The notes below the pieces were generated by a model. The model worked only from the letters and a program-made list of their open reading frames with translations. It searched no databases and had not been told where the DNA came from. This document shows, in pieces, positions 20,511-28,943 of a DNA stretch of 64,000 bases. Position 1 is the stretch's first letter. Each line of letters opens with the position of its first letter. The translations under genes and the position numbers were made by a program. Source of the stretch: Phytopseudomonas straminea (lineage in GTDB: Bacteria > Pseudomonadota > Gammaproteobacteria > Pseudomonadales > Pseudomonadaceae); contig NZ_FOMO01000005.1 in NCBI RefSeq assembly GCF_900112645.1, positions 310,001 to 374,000 on the forward strand. The letters run 5' to 3'.

Positions 20511-20886
20511 CGCTTCGCAGGCCATTGCCGGGCGCCCAAGACGGCAGTCAGAAAACCGCCACAGATCGTTTTAGGCAAGTTAAACGACTGTCCCTATTAA
20601 TAAAAAATCTGAACTTAACGGAACTGATTAGCTGGGCCATTTTCCTATTTGGTGTTGATGCCATTTTCGGTGGTTAAACATTAAGTGCACGGCCCAACGG
20701 CGTGCCGCCACACTTGAAAACTTTGATGCCCGTCAACTTCACAAGATGATTTTCAGTTTTTTTGAAAATTAATTAATTTGGATGTGACTTGCAGGCCTCA
20801 TCGAAACATCAACAGCTAGGAACGTCAGCGTTAAATAAGCTCGCTGACACTATGAATCATTGGGAAACCCTCGGAGAACCGACCCC
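20511..20886. other. AT-rich intergenic region without a recognised gene
   Basis: This 376-base stretch is clearly more AT-rich than its surroundings from about 20560. It includes ATTAATAAAAAAT and AATTAATTAATTT tracts and an inverted pair ATTTTCA (20749-20755) / TGAAAAT (20763-20769) around a T-run. A small GC hairpin around GCACGGCCCAACGGCGTGC is near 20687. No convincing reading frame is seen. It may hold the promoter and leader of the next gene or a small RNA. Confidence 0.5.
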
Positions 20887-21156
20887 ATGAACGCTTCGCT
20901 GCGTTTCAATGATGCACTGCTGATTGCCGACCGCGCCTTTCAACCTTTCCACTGCGTGGCCTGGGCGCCACAGGACGGTACAGGCGTACTGAGCCTGACC
21001 ATTGTCGACCGCACCAACACACCGTTGATCGATCGTGCGCAACTGACCAGCAGCATCTACAGCGACCCTCAGGAGCTGGCCAAGGCCCTGAAAAAATCCC
21101 GTGACGAGATCAGCAGCAAGGGCTTCGATCTCGCCCCTTGGAGCATGCCGGAATAA
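20887..21156 (+). CDS. Small conserved hypothetical protein
   Basis: An 89-residue soluble protein, N-terminus MNASLRFNDALL, C-terminus LAPWSMPE, with no signal peptide, span or Cys pair. The body alternates beta-like (VLSLTIVDRT) and charged helical (ELAKALKKSRDEISS) stretches. I recall similar short proteins in other pseudomonads but know of no function. The ATG at 20887 has GGAGAA 8-13 bases upstream; the frame extends a few codons further without a better start. A TTCG-loop terminator follows at once, so it is a single-gene unit. Confidence 0.65.
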   Translation: MNASLRFNDALLIADRAFQPFHCVAWAPQDGTGVLSLTIVDRTNTPLIDRAQLTSSIYSDPQELAKALKKSRDEISSKGFDLAPWSMPE

Positions 21157-21178
21157 TTCCTCGGCAGTTGTTTTGCCA

Positions 21179-21210
21179 GTTGCCGTACCTTCGGGTGCGG
21201 CAACTTGTCT
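21179..21210 (+). terminator. TTCG-loop terminator-like hairpin
   Basis: The arms GTTGCCGTACC and GGTGCGGCAAC pair over 11 positions (one G-T) around a TTCG tetraloop, followed by TTGTCT. It ends the small gene 22 bases upstream. The T-run is weak. Confidence 0.7.
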
Positions 21211-21430
21211 CAACGTTATACCCCCTCCCCGCCTTTATCCGTTCGCACCGTCGCATCCGTTAAAGTCTGAACTTACCCTCGCATTCTACGGGCTAAGTCT
21301 TTAACTGTTGTCATGAGCTGACCGGCATGCAAAACCTCTTCTTGATTCTGCCGCCCCTCTTGTATCGCGTCGCCATATCCGTCGGTGGTTTTCTACTGCC
21401 TGCTCGCGGCATGATCGGGAGCGCAACGCG

Positions 21431-22456
21431 ATGACCAGCCTGTCGATAACGCCCGAACTGCCCAACGACCTAAATTACGTCGACGACCGCACGCCCGGCA
21501 TCACCCGCCGCAAGCTACGCGGCAAGTTCTGCTATTTCGAGCCCAATGGCGAACGCATCCGTGACGCCCAAGAGATCGCCCGCATCAATGCGCTGGCGAT
21601 ACCGCCGGCCTATGTCGACGTGTGGATCTGCACTGACCCCAAAGGCCACCTGCAGGCGACAGGCCGCGATGCTCGCGGGCGCAAACAGTACCGCTATCAC
21701 CCGCGCTGGCGTGAAGTGCGTGATACCGACAAGTACGCCAACTTGCTGACGTTCGGCAAGGCCCTGCCGAAGCTGCGCCAGACCGTGGAACAGCACCTGC
21801 TGCTGCCCGAGCATGGCCGCGAAAAGGTCATGGCCACGGTGATCACCCTGCTCGACAACACGCTGATTCGTATCGGCAACGTACGTTATGCCAAGGAGAA
21901 CCGCTCCTACGGGCTGACCACCCTGCGCAACCGGCATGTCGAGGTACAAGGCAGCGCCATCCGCTTCCATTTCCGCGGCAAGAGCGGCATCGAACACGAA
22001 GTAGAAGTCAGTGATCGGCGCCTGGCGCGCATCATTCGCCGATGCCTGGAGCTGCCGGGCCAGCACCTGTTCCAGTACCTAGACAGCAACGGCGAGCGCC
22101 ACACGGTGACCTCGACCGACGTAAACAATTACCTGCGCGAACTCACCGGCGCCGATTTCACCGCCAAGGATTACCGCACCTGGGCCGGCAGCGCCCTGGC
22201 GCTAACACTATTGCGCGAACTGGAATGGCAGCCGGAAAGCTCGGCCAAGAAGCATGTGGTGAGCATGGTCAAACAGGTCGCCGAAGAGCTGCGTAATACG
22301 CCCGCGGTGTGCCGCAAATGCTACATCCACCCGGCGCTAATCGAAGCCTTCCATGCCGGCGCTCTGGCTGATCTGCGCCTGGCGGCTGCACGCAAAGGCC
22401 TGCGTAGCGAAGAGAGCCTGCTGATGCGTTTTCTGGAAAAGCTGCCCATCGCCTGA
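21431..22456 (+). CDS. DNA topoisomerase IB (poxvirus-like bacterial type)
   Basis: A 341-residue type IB topoisomerase that relaxes both positive and negative supercoils through a 3'-phosphotyrosyl nick. The N-terminal domain (TPGITRRKLRGKFCYF...PPAYVDVWICTDP) is that of bacterial TopIB. Catalytic landmarks are RIGN near residue 142, the Lys-bearing FRGKSGIEH, KDYRTWAGS with its Arg, and Y298 in CRKCYIHP. The length agrees with bacterial members. It is a single gene after a 270-base gap of which only the first part holds a terminator. This family is found in a minority of bacteria but is common in pseudomonads. Confidence 0.9.
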   Translation: MTSLSITPELPNDLNYVDDRTPGITRRKLRGKFCYFEPNGERIRDAQEIARINALAIPPAYVDVWICTDPKGHLQATGRDARGRKQYRYHPRWREVRDTDKYANLLTFGKALPKLRQTVEQHLLLPEHGREKVMATVITLLDNTLIRIGNVRYAKENRSYGLTTLRNRHVEVQGSAIRFHFRGKSGIEHEVEVSDRRLARIIRRCLELPGQHLFQYLDSNGERHTVTSTDVNNYLRELTGADFTAKDYRTWAGSALALTLLRELEWQPESSAKKHVVSMVKQVAEELRNTPAVCRKCYIHPALIEAFHAGALADLRLAAARKGLRSEESLLMRFLEKLPIA

Positions 22457-22542
22457 ATAGTGGCAAGATTTGTGGGTTTTATGTCGTTGCCGCCATAACC
22501 CTTCTTCAGCACACTGGCCACCTCTTACGCCGAGGGGCCGCC

Positions 22543-23553
22543 ATGGACGACCGCAAATGCATTGCCGCGCTGATCTACCCGGACTTCATGAGCCTGGATG
22601 TGGTCGGCCCACTGCAGGTTTTCGCTTCCGCCAACGTCGAACGTAACCGCCACGGCTTGGGCGACGCCTATCGCCTGCTGTTGCTCGCCGAGCAGCCCGG
22701 TCCCATCTCCAGCTCCGCCGGCATGTGCATCGTGGCTGACGCTGCATGGCGCGACATAGATCCTTCCAATCTGGACACCCTGCTGATTCCCGGTGGTGCC
22801 GGTGAAGCCCGGCAATGTGAAAACGAGCCGCTGCTGAGCTGGCTGCGTGCTGCCGAACCTCGGATACGCCGCCTGGGTTCGGTCTGCTCGGGTGCGCTGA
22901 TTCTGGCGCGCACCGGCCTGCTCGACGGCCGACGGGTGACCACCCACTGGGCCGATATCGACACCCTGCGCCAGGATGGCAAGCTGCTGGTCGACAGCGA
23001 CTGCCTGCACACCTACGCCTCAGACGCAGGCGATGGCAGCGAGCACCTGTTCACCTCCGCGGGTGTCACTGCGGGAATCGACCTGGCGCTGGCGCTTGTT
23101 GAAGCGGATCTCGGTCGCAGCATGGCGCTGGCCGTGGCGCGACGCCAGGTGATGTTCCTGCGCCGCCCGGGCGGACAAGCCCAGTTCAGTGCCCTGCTCG
23201 CTCCCGAGCCCAGCCGTACGCCGCGCCTGGCCGAACTGCTGGAGTGGATTCCTGCCAACCTGGGCAGCGACCTCTCCCTCGACGCCCTGGCCAACAGGGC
23301 GCGGATGACGCCGCGCACCCTGTCCCGCGTATTCGCCCGAGAGCTGGGCACCGGGCCGGCGGGCTACGTGGAGCGTGTGCGTCTGGAGGCTGCCCGCACC
23401 CTGCTGCAGGACGCCCAGGCCTCGATCAGAACTGTCGCGCGCCTCACAGGCTTCGGCCATCCGGAAAACCTGCGCCGCGTCTTTCACAAACATTTGTCCA
23501 TCAGCCCCCAGCAATACGCCGAACGTTTCGGTCAGGAGATGAGCCATGCTTGA
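22543..23553 (+). CDS. GlxA-type AraC-family regulator with DJ-1/PfpI domain
   Basis: A 336-residue regulator. Residues about 8-175 form a class I glutamine amidotransferase-like (DJ-1/PfpI) domain, with VCSGALILARTGLLDGRRVTTHW containing the nucleophile-elbow Cys. Residues about 230-330 form the AraC double helix-turn-helix (LSLDALANRARMTPRTLSRVF and IRTVARLTGFGHPENLRRVF). Members regulate amine and amino-acid catabolism genes; the ligand here is unknown. The stop overlaps the next gene by eight bases, making a three-gene unit with DUF1272 and an MFS transporter, its likely target. Confidence 0.85.
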   Translation: MDDRKCIAALIYPDFMSLDVVGPLQVFASANVERNRHGLGDAYRLLLLAEQPGPISSSAGMCIVADAAWRDIDPSNLDTLLIPGGAGEARQCENEPLLSWLRAAEPRIRRLGSVCSGALILARTGLLDGRRVTTHWADIDTLRQDGKLLVDSDCLHTYASDAGDGSEHLFTSAGVTAGIDLALALVEADLGRSMALAVARRQVMFLRRPGGQAQFSALLAPEPSRTPRLAELLEWIPANLGSDLSLDALANRARMTPRTLSRVFARELGTGPAGYVERVRLEAARTLLQDAQASIRTVARLTGFGHPENLRRVFHKHLSISPQQYAERFGQEMSHA

Positions 23554-23797
23554 GCTACGCCCCAACTGCGAATGCTGCGACCGAGATCTGCCTCCCGAGT
23601 CTCTGGACGCGCGCATCTGCTCGTTCGAATGCACCTACTGCAGCGCCTGTGCCGACACCCACCTCAACGGTCATTGCCCCAACTGCAGCGGCGAGCTTGT
23701 GCGCCGGCCAGTCCGCCCAGTTGCCAAGCTGGCGGCCAACCCGCCCTCGACCCTACGTGTGCGCAAAGCGGGAGGATGCGATGCTGCTGGTGCGTAA
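23546..23797 (+). CDS. DUF1272 zinc-ribbon-like protein
   Basis: An 83-residue Cys-rich protein matching DUF1272. The cysteine pattern CECC...CSFECTYCSAC...CPNCSGEL (residues about 8-51) should bind zinc, followed by a basic RRPVRP linker and a tail LAANPPSTLR. The function of the family is unknown. The ATG at 23546 has an AGGAG site. It overlaps the regulator gene before it by eight bases and the transporter gene after it by 17 bases, so the three are translationally linked. Confidence 0.85.
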   Translation: MLELRPNCECCDRDLPPESLDARICSFECTYCSACADTHLNGHCPNCSGELVRRPVRPVAKLAANPPSTLRVRKAGGCDAAGA

Positions 23798-24950
23798 TCG
23801 GGCGCTGCTGATTCTGTTCCTCGCCCAGGCGCTGTACTGGAGCTGCTCGCTGATCGGCATCACACTCACCGCGCTGATCGGTATGCAATTGTCTCCCTAC
23901 AACAGCCTGATCACCCTGCCCCTGGCCTTGCTGGTGCTCGGCAACCTGCTGGCCACTCACCCGCTGTCGCTGTTCATGCAGCGCCATGGGCGCAGGCCCG
24001 GCCTGACCCTGGGCGCAGCAGCCGGCATTCTCGGCGGCCTGATCAGCGCCTCGGGTGTCTGGCTGGAAAACTTCGTATTGTTCTGCCTGGGCGCCCTGCC
24101 GATTGGCGTCTACCAGGCTTCCGCCATGTATTACCGCTTCGCGGCGCTGGAGACGGTGGACGACGCCCACAAGGGACGCGCTGCCGCCTGGGTGATCGCT
24201 GGCGGCATCTGCGCAGCGCTGATCGCGCCGAGCCTAACGCTCCGGGCGCGCAACGCCGTGAGCACGCCGTTTGTCGGTGCTTACCTGTTGCTGGCTGGGC
24301 TGGCGCTGCTTGGCCTAGTGCTGCTCAGTGCACTACGCGAGGGCGCAATTCCCGTGGCGCCGCGCGGCGACCTGCGCAGCCTGTTGGCCCGCCCGGCGAT
24401 TCGTTGCGCGCTGGCGGTGACCGCTATTGGCCATGGCCTGATGATTCTGGTGATGAACGCGACTCCGCTGGCCATGAGTTTTTGTGGTTTGCCGTTGGCA
24501 GACGCCACCCTGGTGATCCAGTGGCACATGCTCGGCATGTTCCTACCCGCTCTGATTGCTGGCCCGTTGGTGGACCGCCTGGGCAGCAGGCCGGTAGCTT
24601 TTGTCGGTATTGGAATACTGGCGTGCAGCGCATTGGGCGGGATAAGTGGCCAGTCACAGGCCTACTTCCTGATTTCTTCGCTGCTACTGGGCATTGGCTG
24701 GAATCTGATGCTGGTGGCTGGCACCACCCTGCTCGCCAAAGCACACGAACTAGCCGAGCGCGGCAAGGCACAGGGACTTATGGAGCTGGCCAACGGCAGC
24801 GTCGCCGCCTGCGCAGCTTTCGCATCCGGTGCGCTGATCACCGGGCTGGGCTGGTTCCAGGTCAACCTGGCCATGCTGCCCTTGTTGGCCATAGCCCTGA
24901 TGGTGGTGTTGCTAGCACGCCCAGCCCCCAGGCTCCCAGTGGCCGGCTAG
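23781..24950 (+). CDS. MFS transporter
   Basis: A 389-residue major facilitator with twelve predicted spans. The loop 2-3 motif is MQRHGRRPGLTLGA (residues about 65-78) and the matching second-half motif is LVDRLGSRPVAF. The frame is open for over 500 bases upstream, but the ATG at 23781 has a GGGAGG site six bases before it and gives a normal MFS N-terminus. It overlaps DUF1272 by 17 bases. Its stop shares the palindrome CTAG with the stop of the opposing cyclase gene. The exported substrate is unknown; the linked AraC-type regulator suggests induction by a small metabolite. Confidence 0.85.
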   Translation: MLLVRNRALLILFLAQALYWSCSLIGITLTALIGMQLSPYNSLITLPLALLVLGNLLATHPLSLFMQRHGRRPGLTLGAAAGILGGLISASGVWLENFVLFCLGALPIGVYQASAMYYRFAALETVDDAHKGRAAAWVIAGGICAALIAPSLTLRARNAVSTPFVGAYLLLAGLALLGLVLLSALREGAIPVAPRGDLRSLLARPAIRCALAVTAIGHGLMILVMNATPLAMSFCGLPLADATLVIQWHMLGMFLPALIAGPLVDRLGSRPVAFVGIGILACSALGGISGQSQAYFLISSLLLGIGWNLMLVAGTTLLAKAHELAERGKAQGLMELANGSVAACAAFASGALITGLGWFQVNLAMLPLLAIALMVVLLARPAPRLPVAG

Positions 24951-25903
24951 AAGCCGAACACCGTCACCTGGTTGCGGCCATTGCGTTTGGAGTTGTAAAG
25001 CGCCTGATCGGCCCACTGGATGACCTGCTGGTGATCGTGGCTGGGCTCGCTGAGGTCGGCCACGCCGAGGCTGATGGTGAAGGGAATCACCTGCCCGTCG
25101 TGGCTGATCTGCAGGCGCTCGACCAGCATGCGCAGGCGCTCGGCGAAGATTCGCGCGCCGGTCGCGTCGATATCCGGCAGCAGCACCACGAACTCCTCGC
25201 CGCCGTAACGCCCAGCGATATCGGTATCGCGCAACTGCTCGCGCAGCACCTGAGCCACGCTCCGGATCACAGTATCGCCGGCTTGGTGGCCGTAGGTGTC
25301 ATTGACCTTCTTGAAGTGATCGATATCGAAGATCACCAACGCCGCGCTGCTGCCGTAACGGCGATGGCGGGCGTGCTCGCGCTTGAGCTCCTCCTCCCAG
25401 TGGCCCCGGTTGTTGAGGCCAGTGAGCCGGTCAGTGCGCGACAGATGTTTGAACTGGTCGCTGATGCTCTGCAACTGACGCTTGTTCACCGCGACACCCG
25501 TCACGTCATAGATGATCACGCACAGGTGCTCGATCTTGCTGTTGGTGGCCATGAGCGGAAGGATGGTGGTGTTCTGGTACATGAAGTCTTCCACGCCGGT
25601 GATCGGCTGGTAGTTCTTGAACCTCACCAGATAGGGCCGCTGCTCCCAGATGGTGAAGGCCGCCGTGCCCAGGGTGACGACGTTCTCCACCTTGTTGCGA
25701 AACCAGACTTCATCGACCTCGGGAAACAGCTCGAAGAAGGAGCGCTCGGCGGCATCCCGCGCGCTGCGCCCGGAGTGGTTCTCCATGAAGCTGTTCCACA
25801 CTTCCACGTTGTACTGGCGGTCGAGCACCACCACGCCGACATCGATGCTCTGCACGATGGCCAGCAGCCAGTGGAAATCGTTTAAATCCATGCTCTCGGC
25901 CAT
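24947..25903 (-). CDS. PAS-GGDEF diguanylate cyclase
   Basis: A 318-residue soluble cyclase making c-di-GMP. A PAS-like sensor occupies about residues 10-135 (IVQSIDVGVVVLDRQYNVEVWN), then a short helix and a GGDEF domain about 155-318. The active site is GGEEF and an RxxD inhibitory site (RDTD) lies five residues before it, so both catalysis and product feedback look intact. It starts five bases after the stop of the receiver-CheC gene, forming a two-gene operon with it. The sensor's ligand is unknown. The stop codon overlaps the MFS stop. Confidence 0.9.
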   Translation of the reverse strand: MAESMDLNDFHWLLAIVQSIDVGVVVLDRQYNVEVWNSFMENHSGRSARDAAERSFFELFPEVDEVWFRNKVENVVTLGTAAFTIWEQRPYLVRFKNYQPITGVEDFMYQNTTILPLMATNSKIEHLCVIIYDVTGVAVNKRQLQSISDQFKHLSRTDRLTGLNNRGHWEEELKREHARHRRYGSSAALVIFDIDHFKKVNDTYGHQAGDTVIRSVAQVLREQLRDTDIAGRYGGEEFVVLLPDIDATGARIFAERLRMLVERLQISHDGQVIPFTISLGVADLSEPSHDHQQVIQWADQALYNSKRNGRNQVTVFGF

Positions 25904-25908
25904 GCGGC

Positions 25909-26904
25909 TTATTCCATCAGGTAGGCGAGTTTGTTGGTCAGCAACGACACCGAATCTTCGGTGAACAGCAGCAGTAGATCGAAGTGGATGTCATGGCCTT
26001 CGATGCTGTAGCTCACCTCCACCGCCAGGGTCTTGCGCCAGCGCTGGCTATTGATGCGAATCAGCTCGTCGATGGAGGCGTGTTCACCGAGTATTTGCGG
26101 GTGGCCCTGGGAGAAACTCACGTCGAGCTGCTCGGCGATACCACTCAGGCAAGCGCCAATGATGATGCTGGACATGTCCAGAAGCATTTCCATGGACGAA
26201 TGGTTGTGCTGCTGCCACTGCATCAGCCGGGCCATATCGGCCACTTCCGAGTCATGGAAGATCAGCAGCGCTTCGCCAGCGATGCCCTCGCCGATATAGC
26301 CCTGACAAACCGCGGTCAGCCCATTGCCGCGCTGGGCGTCGGCCAGGGCCATGTGCAACTCGCTGACTTCGAGGATATTGACGTTGGGAATCGGCAACTG
26401 CACGAAGACGCCGAGTACTCGGGCCAACAATGCAGCAGCGCGGCCCATGGCCACGTTGACCACCTCACGGAAGGCATCACGAAACGACACCTTGGGCTCG
26501 GACAACGCGGTGGGCACCGCAGCGCTTGGCGCGGCACGCAGAAAGCCGAGCTGGTCCAGGGTCTGGCGCAGCAACTCGGGGTCGGCAGGTTTCTTCAGAA
26601 ATGCCAGGGCGCCAAGTTCCTTGACGCGGCGGATGGCTTCATCCTGCACGTCACCCGACACCACGATGACCTTCTGCGCACGGCCTTCAGCTTTCAGCGC
26701 CGCGAGCACACCATAGCCATCAAGCACCGGCATTGTCAGGTCGAGCAGAAGCAGATCGAAGTGAGCGGCGCGCAGCTGTTCGAGCGCTTCTTCGCCGTTA
26801 GCGGCCTGGCTGATGGTTACGGGCCAGTCAGCAGGCAAGGCACGCAGCAGTTGCTTGCGAGCCATGTTGGAATCATCACAGACGAGAAGAGATGCGGTGG
26901 GCAT
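25909..26904 (-). CDS. Receiver-CheC fusion (chemotaxis-type response regulator phosphatase)
   Basis: A 331-residue fusion. Residues 1-120 form a receiver domain with D10/D11, phospho-acceptor D55 (LLLLDLTMP), switch residue in VIVVSGD and Lys in FLKKPAD. Residues about 140-330 resemble CheC/CheX phosphatases: a first active helix DAFREVVNVAMGRAAALL has the E-x2-N pair. The second (LLDMSSIIIGACLSGIAEQ) has D and S in place of E and N, so only one catalytic site seems intact. It probably removes phosphate from a partner receiver under control of its own. It is co-transcribed with the cyclase, linking phosphosignalling to c-di-GMP. Confidence 0.82.
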   Translation of the reverse strand: MPTASLLVCDDSNMARKQLLRALPADWPVTISQAANGEEALEQLRAAHFDLLLLDLTMPVLDGYGVLAALKAEGRAQKVIVVSGDVQDEAIRRVKELGALAFLKKPADPELLRQTLDQLGFLRAAPSAAVPTALSEPKVSFRDAFREVVNVAMGRAAALLARVLGVFVQLPIPNVNILEVSELHMALADAQRGNGLTAVCQGYIGEGIAGEALLIFHDSEVADMARLMQWQQHNHSSMEMLLDMSSIIIGACLSGIAEQLDVSFSQGHPQILGEHASIDELIRINSQRWRKTLAVEVSYSIEGHDIHFDLLLLFTEDSVSLLTNKLAYLME

Positions 26905-27049
26905 CGATACGCCTCAAGAGGTGGGCCTGATCCGGCTTGGCTGCGGCGGCTATCCGACAGCGGCGCCATCCTTGGGAGTGTTGCTGCCACTTATAGCAGA
27001 ACGCCATCCGATATTTCTAACACTTGGATGAAGTGAAGCACGCCAAAGC

Positions 27050-27075
27050 AGACAAGGCGACCGAAGTCGCCTTGT
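27050..27075 (-). terminator. Terminator after nfuA
   Basis: A perfect 10-bp stem ACAAGGCGAC / GTCGCCTTGT with a CGAA/TTCG loop lies 18 bases beyond the nfuA stop. On the minus strand it runs into a CTGCTTT stretch. Confidence 0.75.
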
Positions 27076-27092
27076 CATTGCACACATTGCAA

Positions 27093-27677
27093 TCAGTAAT
27101 ACGCGTTTTCACGATTGCTGTGGTCGGTCACGTCACGAACGCCCTTGAGCTCCGGAATGCGCTCGAGCAGAGTTTTCTCGATACCTTCCTTGAGGGTCAG
27201 GTCGGCCTGGCCGCAACCCTGACAACCACCGCCGAACTGCAGCACGGCGATGCCTTCGTCGACCACGTCGATCAACGTGACCTGGCCGCCGTGGCTGGCA
27301 AGGCCCGGGTTGATCTCGGTCTGCAGGTAGTAGTTGATTCGCTCATTGAGCGGGCTGTCTTCATTGACCATCGGCACTTTCGCGTTCGGTGCCTTGATGG
27401 TCAGCTGACCGCCCATACGGTCGGTGGCGTAGTCGACCACAGCGTCTTCGAGAAACGGCTCGCTGACGGCGTCGATCCAGGCCGTGAAGCTGGCCAGACC
27501 AACGGCCTGGTCTTCGGGCTTCTGCTCGCCTGGCTTGCAGTAGGCGATGCAGGTTTCCGCGTACTGGGTACCGGGCTGGGTGATGAATATACGGATACCG
27601 ATTCCCGGTGTGTTCTGCTTGCTCAGCAGGTCGGCCAGGTAATCATGGGCGGCATCGGTAATGGTAATGGTGCTCAT
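27093..27677 (-). CDS. nfuA: Fe-S biogenesis protein NfuA
   Basis: NfuA is a [4Fe-4S] carrier that delivers clusters to apoproteins such as aconitase, lipoyl synthase and complex I subunits. The 194 residues comprise an N-terminal degenerate A-type domain (about 1-95, lacking the A-type Cys set) and a C-terminal Nfu domain. The CxxC pair is C152/C155 in GGGCQGCGQ. The ATG at 27677 has a GAGGAG site. An IscR type 1-like palindrome lies 59-76 bases upstream, overlapping the end of the acyltransferase gene. Confidence 0.95.
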   Translation of the reverse strand: MSTITITDAAHDYLADLLSKQNTPGIGIRIFITQPGTQYAETCIAYCKPGEQKPEDQAVGLASFTAWIDAVSEPFLEDAVVDYATDRMGGQLTIKAPNAKVPMVNEDSPLNERINYYLQTEINPGLASHGGQVTLIDVVDEGIAVLQFGGGCQGCGQADLTLKEGIEKTLLERIPELKGVRDVTDHSNRENAYY

Positions 27678-27735
27678 GGCAACTCCTCACGGTCATGTGG
27701 CGGAGTGTACGCCAAATGACCGCCGCGAATAAAGT

Positions 27736-27753
27736 CCTACTATTTTACTCAGG
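27736..27753 (-). promoter_or_regulatory. IscR type 1-like operator upstream of nfuA
   Basis: On the minus strand CCTGAGTAAAATAGTAGG fits the core of the E. coli type 1 IscR consensus (YYGACT-AT-rich-AGTCRR) at most positions, with one mismatch in each half-site. A TACACT -10-like hexamer at about 27700-27705 puts the site over the -35 region. In E. coli nfuA (yhgI) has such a site. The call is by eye. Confidence 0.5.
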
Positions 27754-28768
27754 ATATGGTTTGAAGCTGCGATTTGTTCGAGCGTTCGTTGATCCAAGTC
27801 TTGGCCTGAACGAAGAAGCGCTTCTCGATCAGTTCGTAGCTGCCCCAGGACGCCAGAGCGATCAGCGGCATGCAGGCGACGATGACCACATAAGGGTTGA
27901 GATCCAGGCTGGCCTGCACGTACCAGCCCAGGGACAGAATGATCACGTGCAGCAAATATACCGAATACGAGCAGTCGCCCATGCGCGCTAGCAGGCGGTT
28001 GTCCTTGAACCAGGGCTCCATGGCAATGCAGGCGGCGACGATCAGAGCACTCGGCACGCCCCAGTGCAGCAGGCGCATGCTGGTATCGAAGTGGTAAATG
28101 GCCAGCAGTGAGCCGGCGATTACCAGCAGCGGCACCCAAAGGCCCTGGCGGATCCAGCCGCGGCTATAGATCATGCCCAGCAGCACGCCGAACAGGAACT
28201 CGTAGACGATGCTGTTGCGGTAAAAATTGCTGAGCCACGGCTGGGTGGCCATGAGGCCGAAGATCATCAGCATCACCGCGACGAAGGCCAATCGCAGACG
28301 TTGCGGCACCATGAAGGCCAGGGCGAACAGCAGGTAGAAGAACATCTCGTAGTTCAGGGTCCAGCCGACGTTGAGCGTCGGGTAAAGCCCGAAACCACCC
28401 GGATTCTCGGCCGGAATGAACAGCAGCGAGAGCAACAGGTGATGCAGATCGAACTGCTGCACCGGCATCACCGGGTTGGCGTAGGCGATGATCAACGCGG
28501 CGAGCAGTGAATAAAGCCAATAGGCCGGCACGATACGCAGGATGCGGTTGAGCATGAAGCGCCACGGCGTGATGGTCTTGCCTTGGGTGGACAGATAGAT
28601 AACCAGGCCGCTGATAACGAAGAAGATGTCGACGCCCACAGCGCCCTTGTCGGTGAAAAGACGGCCCATGAAACTCTCGGCCTTAAAATCGAAAAACACC
28701 TGCATGACATGGTGAAAAACCACTATCCAGGCCGCCAGAGCCCGAAGTGCCTGCACGGAAATCAGCAT
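27749..28768 (-). CDS. Acyltransferase 3 family membrane protein
   Basis: A 339-residue integral membrane protein with about ten spans, of the OafA/acyltransferase 3 family that O-acylates surface polysaccharides or lipids. Landmarks are QALRALAAWIVVFHH (residues 6-20, with R9 and H20 in the family pattern) and FFVISGLVIYLST. The ATG at 28768 gives the normal N-terminus; an in-frame GTG at 28831 would add 21 polar residues. It stands alone between cti and nfuA on the same strand. The acceptor is unknown. Confidence 0.82.
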   Translation of the reverse strand: MLISVQALRALAAWIVVFHHVMQVFFDFKAESFMGRLFTDKGAVGVDIFFVISGLVIYLSTQGKTITPWRFMLNRILRIVPAYWLYSLLAALIIAYANPVMPVQQFDLHHLLLSLLFIPAENPGGFGLYPTLNVGWTLNYEMFFYLLFALAFMVPQRLRLAFVAVMLMIFGLMATQPWLSNFYRNSIVYEFLFGVLLGMIYSRGWIRQGLWVPLLVIAGSLLAIYHFDTSMRLLHWGVPSALIVAACIAMEPWFKDNRLLARMGDCSYSVYLLHVIILSLGWYVQASLDLNPYVVIVACMPLIALASWGSYELIEKRFFVQAKTWINERSNKSQLQTIS

Positions 28769-28943
28769 AGAAACGCTACGCTCCCTCTCGTTGAAATCGG
28801 TAAGCAGCAGCCCTGAATGATTGGCTGCCACAGGGTCCGACCGCAGTGGCGGGAGAAAGATCGGGTGAATTGGCGAAGCGCTGTACGGGCTTGCCGCAAG
28901 GGTCGCCGCGCCAAAGCTCTACGGCCGGCGCAGCGCCGCCTGC

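Noticed and set aside
20267..20677. Open frame overlapping the end of the patatin-like gene and the AT-rich gap
   Set aside because: Its first half is a shadow of the hydrolase gene and the remainder is AT-rich non-coding-like sequence.
21260..21310. AlgU/sigma-E promoter based on GAACTT
   Set aside because: GAACTT is present but no matching TCtga-type -10 lies at 16-17 bases spacing.
23244..23780. Upstream extension of the MFS frame across the AraC regulator and DUF1272
   Set aside because: The extension lacks membrane character. A ribosome site and ATG at 23781 give the standard MFS start.
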